From Phycicoccus duodecadis (GTDB taxonomy: Bacteria; Actinomycetota; Actinomycetes; Actinomycetales; Dermatophilaceae): a stretch of 64,000 nt of DNA. The stretch lies in assembly GCF_002846495.1 (NCBI RefSeq), contig NZ_PJNE01000001.1, forward strand, positions 992,001-1,056,000, given 5' to 3'. The translations under genes and the position numbers were made by a program. The notes below the pieces were generated by a model. It was not told the DNA's origin. It ran no database searches and was given only the letters and a program-made list of their open reading frames with translations. Shown here in pieces: positions 61,252 through 64,000 of the stretch. Every line of letters starts with the position of its first letter. Position 1 is the first letter of the stretch.

Positions 61252-61830
61252 ATGAGCGAGGAGAGCGCGCCGCCTCCCGGCGAGGGCCCGCCCCCCGCGG
61301 TGGGCGTCGACGTCACCCGGCTCATCGACGAGGCGGCGAAGAAGTCCGGGCTGCTCTGGCTGCGCGTCCCCGGCGGTGGCACCCACCCCGTGTGGCACGT
61401 GTGGCACGACGACGGCGACGAGCGGGGCAGCGGCCCGGCGGCCTACGTGGTCTCCGGCCCCGGCGAGCAGCCCCTCCCCCCGCTCCCCGACGAGGTCGAG
61501 ATGGTGCTGCGCAGCAAGGACAGCGGCGGCCGGCTGCTGACCCTGCACGCCACCGCCCGACGGCTCGAGCCCGGCACCCCGCAGTGGGACGCCGCGGTCG
61601 AGGTCCTGCGCCCCGAGCGGCTCAACGCGACCGGGGACGTCGCGGCCCGCTGGCGCGAGGAGAACACCATCCACGTCGTCAGCCCGCACGGGCGCCCGGT
61701 CGAGGGCCCCGGCTCCTACGACGACGGCTCCGGGGCGGCCCCCGTGCGCCCCGCGGCGCCGGCCACGGTCACCCGCCGCCCCTGGCACTGGCGGGGCCGC
61801 GCCGGGGCGCGCCGCAACACGACCCGCTGA
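61252..61830 (+). CDS. Conserved hypothetical protein (pyridoxamine-oxidase-like fold?)
   Basis: The 192-residue protein has a Pro-rich N terminus, a core with HPVWHVWHDDGDE, AAYVVSGPGEQPLPPL and DSGGRLLTLHATARRL, and a basic tail. The beta strands vaguely recall pyridoxamine-phosphate-oxidase-like proteins, but I do not assign a family. ATG 61252 is preceded by GAGAGT, 7 bases upstream. It is divergent from the response regulator and upstream of the MgtE_N/CBS gene. Confidence 0.75.
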   Translation: MSEESAPPPGEGPPPAVGVDVTRLIDEAAKKSGLLWLRVPGGGTHPVWHVWHDDGDERGSGPAAYVVSGPGEQPLPPLPDEVEMVLRSKDSGGRLLTLHATARRLEPGTPQWDAAVEVLRPERLNATGDVAARWREENTIHVVSPHGRPVEGPGSYDDGSGAAPVRPAAPATVTRRPWHWRGRAGARRNTTR

Positions 61831-61870
61831 GGCGTCGGCGGCACCCCGCCCGGCGGCTAGCCTGTCGGAC

Positions 61871-63169
61871 GTGAGCACGCCGACCCGCGCCTTCGTCGGC
61901 CGCCTGTCCGAGCTCGACGTCTTCGACCCTCTCGGTGACAAGGTCGGCCGGGTCCGCGACGTCGTCGTCACGTTCAGCGCCTCACGAGCGCGCCCTCGGG
62001 CCATCGGGCTCGTGGTCGAGGTGCCCGGGCGGCGCCGGGTGTTCGTGCCGATGACCCGGGTCACCTCCGTCGAGGGCGGCCAGGTCATCACCACCGGCCT
62101 GGTCAACATGCGCCGCTTCGAGCAGCGCCCCAACGAGACCCTGGTGGTGGCCGAGCTCTTCGAGCGCCCGGTGCAGGTCAGCACCGAGGGCGGCGAGGTC
62201 GTGGCCGCCACCGTGCAGGACATCGGGATCGAGCAGATGGGCACGCGCGGCTGGGGGGTGGCCCGGGTCGCGGTGCGGCTCGAGACCTCCCGCCCCACCC
62301 GTCTCGGGCTGCTGGGCCGGCGGCGCGGCGAGACCTTCGTCGCCACCGTCGAGGACGTCCGCGGCCTGCGCGACGCCAGCGAGGGCCAGGGCGCCGCCAA
62401 GCTGCTCGAGACCTACGAGGACCTCAAGCCCGCCGACCTCGCGGAGGTCATCCACGACCTCAGCCCCCAGCGCCGCGCCGAGGTGGCGGCCGCGCTGGGC
62501 GACGAGCGGCTCGCCGACGTCATCGAGGAGCTCCCCGAGGACGACCAGGTCGAGATCATCGCGGGGCTCGAGGTCTCCCGCGCGGCCGACGTCCTCGAGG
62601 CCATGGAGCCCGACGACGCCGCCGACCTGCTCTCCGAGCTGCCGGCCGAGCGCCGCGAGGAGCTGCTCCAGAAGATGGAGCCCGACGAGGCCGCCGACCT
62701 GCGCCGGCTGCTCACCTACGACGAGAACACCGCCGGCGGCCTGATGACGACCGAGCCGGTGATCCTCGGGCCCGAGGCCTCCATCGCCGAGGCCCTGGCC
62801 GTGGTGCGCCGCCAGGAGCTCTCGACCGCGCTGGCCACCACGGTCTTCGTCTGCCGGCCGCCGCTCGAGACACCCACGGGCAAGTTCCTCGGCATCGTCC
62901 ACATCCAGCGCCTGCTGCGCGAGCCGCCGCACAACCCGGTGGGCGGCATCCTCGACAAGGACGTCGAGCCGCTGCTGCCCACCGCCAGCCTGGGCCAGGT
63001 CACCCGGATGCTCGCCACCTACGACCTCGTGGGGATGCCGGTGGTCGACGAGGAGGGCCACCTGCTCGGCGCGGTCACCGTCGACGACGTGCTCGACCAC
63101 ATCCTCCCCGAGGACTGGCGCGAGGAGCGGCACGACGTCGTGCCGCCCTCCGAGGTGACCCGTGGCTGA
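61871..63169 (+). CDS. PRC-barrel, MgtE N-terminal and CBS domain protein
   Basis: The 432-residue soluble protein has N-terminal PRC-barrel-like repeats (LSELDVFDPLGDKVGRVRD), an MgtE N domain (LKPADLAEVIHDLSPQRRAE, DDAADLLSELPAERREELLQ) and a CBS pair ending at HLLGAVTVDDVLDHILPED. It lacks the MgtE membrane channel, so it is probably a Mg2+ or nucleotide sensor rather than a transporter. TAGCCT (61858-61863) lies 7 bases before GTG 61871. It overlaps the DUF1003 gene by 8 bases. Confidence 0.88.
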   Translation: MSTPTRAFVGRLSELDVFDPLGDKVGRVRDVVVTFSASRARPRAIGLVVEVPGRRRVFVPMTRVTSVEGGQVITTGLVNMRRFEQRPNETLVVAELFERPVQVSTEGGEVVAATVQDIGIEQMGTRGWGVARVAVRLETSRPTRLGLLGRRRGETFVATVEDVRGLRDASEGQGAAKLLETYEDLKPADLAEVIHDLSPQRRAEVAAALGDERLADVIEELPEDDQVEIIAGLEVSRAADVLEAMEPDDAADLLSELPAERREELLQKMEPDEAADLRRLLTYDENTAGGLMTTEPVILGPEASIAEALAVVRRQELSTALATTVFVCRPPLETPTGKFLGIVHIQRLLREPPHNPVGGILDKDVEPLLPTASLGQVTRMLATYDLVGMPVVDEEGHLLGAVTVDDVLDHILPEDWREERHDVVPPSEVTRG

Positions 63170-63716
63170 GCGCGAGCGCCGCCCCCGCATCGACCAGCCG
63201 CGCGAGACCACGCGGCGGCGCCTGCAGATGCCGGCCCTGTTCACCCAGGAGTCGTTCGGGGTCCTGTCCGAGAAGTTCGCGCGCTTCATGGGCACGCCGT
63301 ACTTCCTCATCGGGATGACGGTCTTCGTCGTCCTCTGGCTGCTCTGGAACACCCTGGCTCCGCCCGCACTGCGCTTCGACCCGTACGCGTTCATCTTCCT
63401 GACCCTGATGCTCAGCCTGCAGGCGTCGTACGCGGCGCCCCTCATCCTGCTGGCGCAGAACCGCCAGGCCGACCGCGACCGCGTGGCGCTGGAGCAGGAC
63501 CGCTCGCGCGACGAGCGCGGCCTGGCCGACACCGAGTTCCTCACCCGTGAGGTCGCAGCCCTGCGGATCGCGATGCGCGACACCGCCACGCGCGACTTCG
63601 TCCGTAGCGAGCTGCGCGACCTCCTCGACGAGATGGAGGAGCGCGGGCTGGTGGTGACCAAGCAGACGTCCCCCGACGACGGGGGCGAGGACGGGCCGGC
63701 CCCGGAGCCGACCTAG
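63162..63716 (+). CDS. DUF1003 membrane protein
   Basis: The 184-residue protein has two membrane helices (FLIGMTVFVVLWLLWNTL and YAFIFLTLMLSLQASYAAPL) in the DUF1003 pattern, followed by LILLAQNRQADRDRVALEQD and a charged cytoplasmic coiled tail. Function is unknown. GTG 63162 overlaps the end of the PRC/MgtE_N/CBS gene, so the two are co-translated, as seen in many actinobacteria; a membrane anchor for the sensor is an attractive inference. Confidence 0.9.
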   Translation: MAERERRPRIDQPRETTRRRLQMPALFTQESFGVLSEKFARFMGTPYFLIGMTVFVVLWLLWNTLAPPALRFDPYAFIFLTLMLSLQASYAAPLILLAQNRQADRDRVALEQDRSRDERGLADTEFLTREVAALRIAMRDTATRDFVRSELRDLLDEMEERGLVVTKQTSPDDGGEDGPAPEPT

Positions 63717-63726
63717 ACTCGAGGGC

Positions 63727-64000
63727 ATGCCGCAGGTCAGCCAGGACGCCCTCCACGCCGCTCTCGAGACGGTCATCGACCCCGAGATCCGGCGCCCCGT
63801 CACCGAGCTCGGGATGGTCGGTGCCCTCGACTGCGACGCCGACGGCCGGGTCGCCGTCACCATCCTCCTCACCGTCAGCGCCTGCCCCCTCAAGGACAAG
63901 CTCACCCAGGACACGACCGCGGCGCTCGCGGGCGTCGAGGGCGTCACCGGGGTCACCGTCACCCTGGGCGTGATGAACGACGAGCAGCGCGGCGAGCTGA
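63727..64000 (+). CDS. mrp: Mrp/NBP35 family Fe-S carrier ATPase, N-terminal part
   Basis: The frame runs off the right edge after about 91 residues. The visible part is a MIP18/DUF59 domain (ALETVIDPEIRRPVTELGMV, LLTVSACPLKDKL), which precedes the ParA-like ATPase in actinobacterial Mrp. Mrp carries iron-sulfur clusters to target proteins. TAGACT (63714-63719) lies 7 bases before ATG 63727, suggesting a leaderless transcript. The ATPase half is not seen here, so a stand-alone MIP18 protein cannot be excluded. Confidence 0.8.
   Translation, partial: MPQVSQDALHAALETVIDPEIRRPVTELGMVGALDCDADGRVAVTILLTVSACPLKDKLTQDTTAALAGVEGVTGVTVTLGVMNDEQRGEL

Overview
This 64 kb window is about 73% G+C, with GTG starts, NNC/NNG codon bias and gene families typical of actinobacteria: WhiB7, mycoredoxin, AdnAB, DUF3107, PPA1309, DUF5679. 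Protein similarity, as far as I can judge from memory, points to an Intrasporangiaceae-like member of the Micrococcales; the genus cannot be fixed. Mycoredoxin implies mycothiol as the low-molecular-weight thiol. No rRNA, tRNA, CRISPR array, phage or insertion sequence was seen, and no intergenic gap exceeds 300 bases.

Region 1 (1-30040) follows the gene order I recall for Mycobacterium tuberculosis Rv3193c-Rv3213c, with insertions. It holds a UPF0182 membrane protein, a PDZ/Lon-type protease with MoaE, a DUF2342 zincin-like protein, an ABC1 kinase, whiB7 with its leader, uvrD2, mycoredoxin, nudC, adnBA, moeZ, a TetR regulator, DUF3107, a ferritin-like protein, rhlE, an alcohol dehydrogenase and a ParA-like ATPase. 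Genome maintenance is heavily represented here: UvrD2, AdnAB, a HhH-GPD glycosylase and NudC.

Region 2 (30080-47530) is metabolic and more mixed. It holds a LysR regulator, a VOC protein, a RecB-like nuclease, serine dehydratase, a CGNR regulator divergent from an MFS transporter, formyl-THF deformylase, MarC, a PHP phosphoesterase, a MaoC hydratase, glycerol kinase, an Xaa-Pro aminopeptidase, a PIG-L deacetylase and an acyl-CoA dehydrogenase. Between the MaoC gene and glpK lies a DUF559 (Vsr-fold) nuclease gene bracketed by two 48-bp palindromes of identical length and core, which resembles an undescribed mobile or REP-like unit.

Region 3 (47700-64000) holds a RIO kinase, a Gfo/Idh/MocA oxidoreductase, an L,D-transpeptidase lipoprotein, a coupled pair of CitE/malyl-CoA lyase-like proteins, a frameshifted second copy of a DUF222-HNH gene, a carboxyethylornithine synthase-like enzyme, a secreted glycosidase, an F420-type oxidoreductase, a two-component system, a PRC/MgtE_N/CBS protein, a DUF1003 membrane protein and the start of an Mrp ATPase.

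The most notable regulation is the whiB7 leader (9165-9573). It has a WhiB7-type promoter with an AT-rich block above the -35, an 81-codon leader ORF whose stop lies in the loop of an antiterminator-like hairpin, and a 14-bp terminator before the AT-hook WhiB gene. Similar short ORFs precede rhlE (ATGA overlap) and the RIO kinase. At least nineteen genes have a TAnnnT box 5-9 bases before the start codon, so leaderless transcripts look common, and I used this to choose starts.
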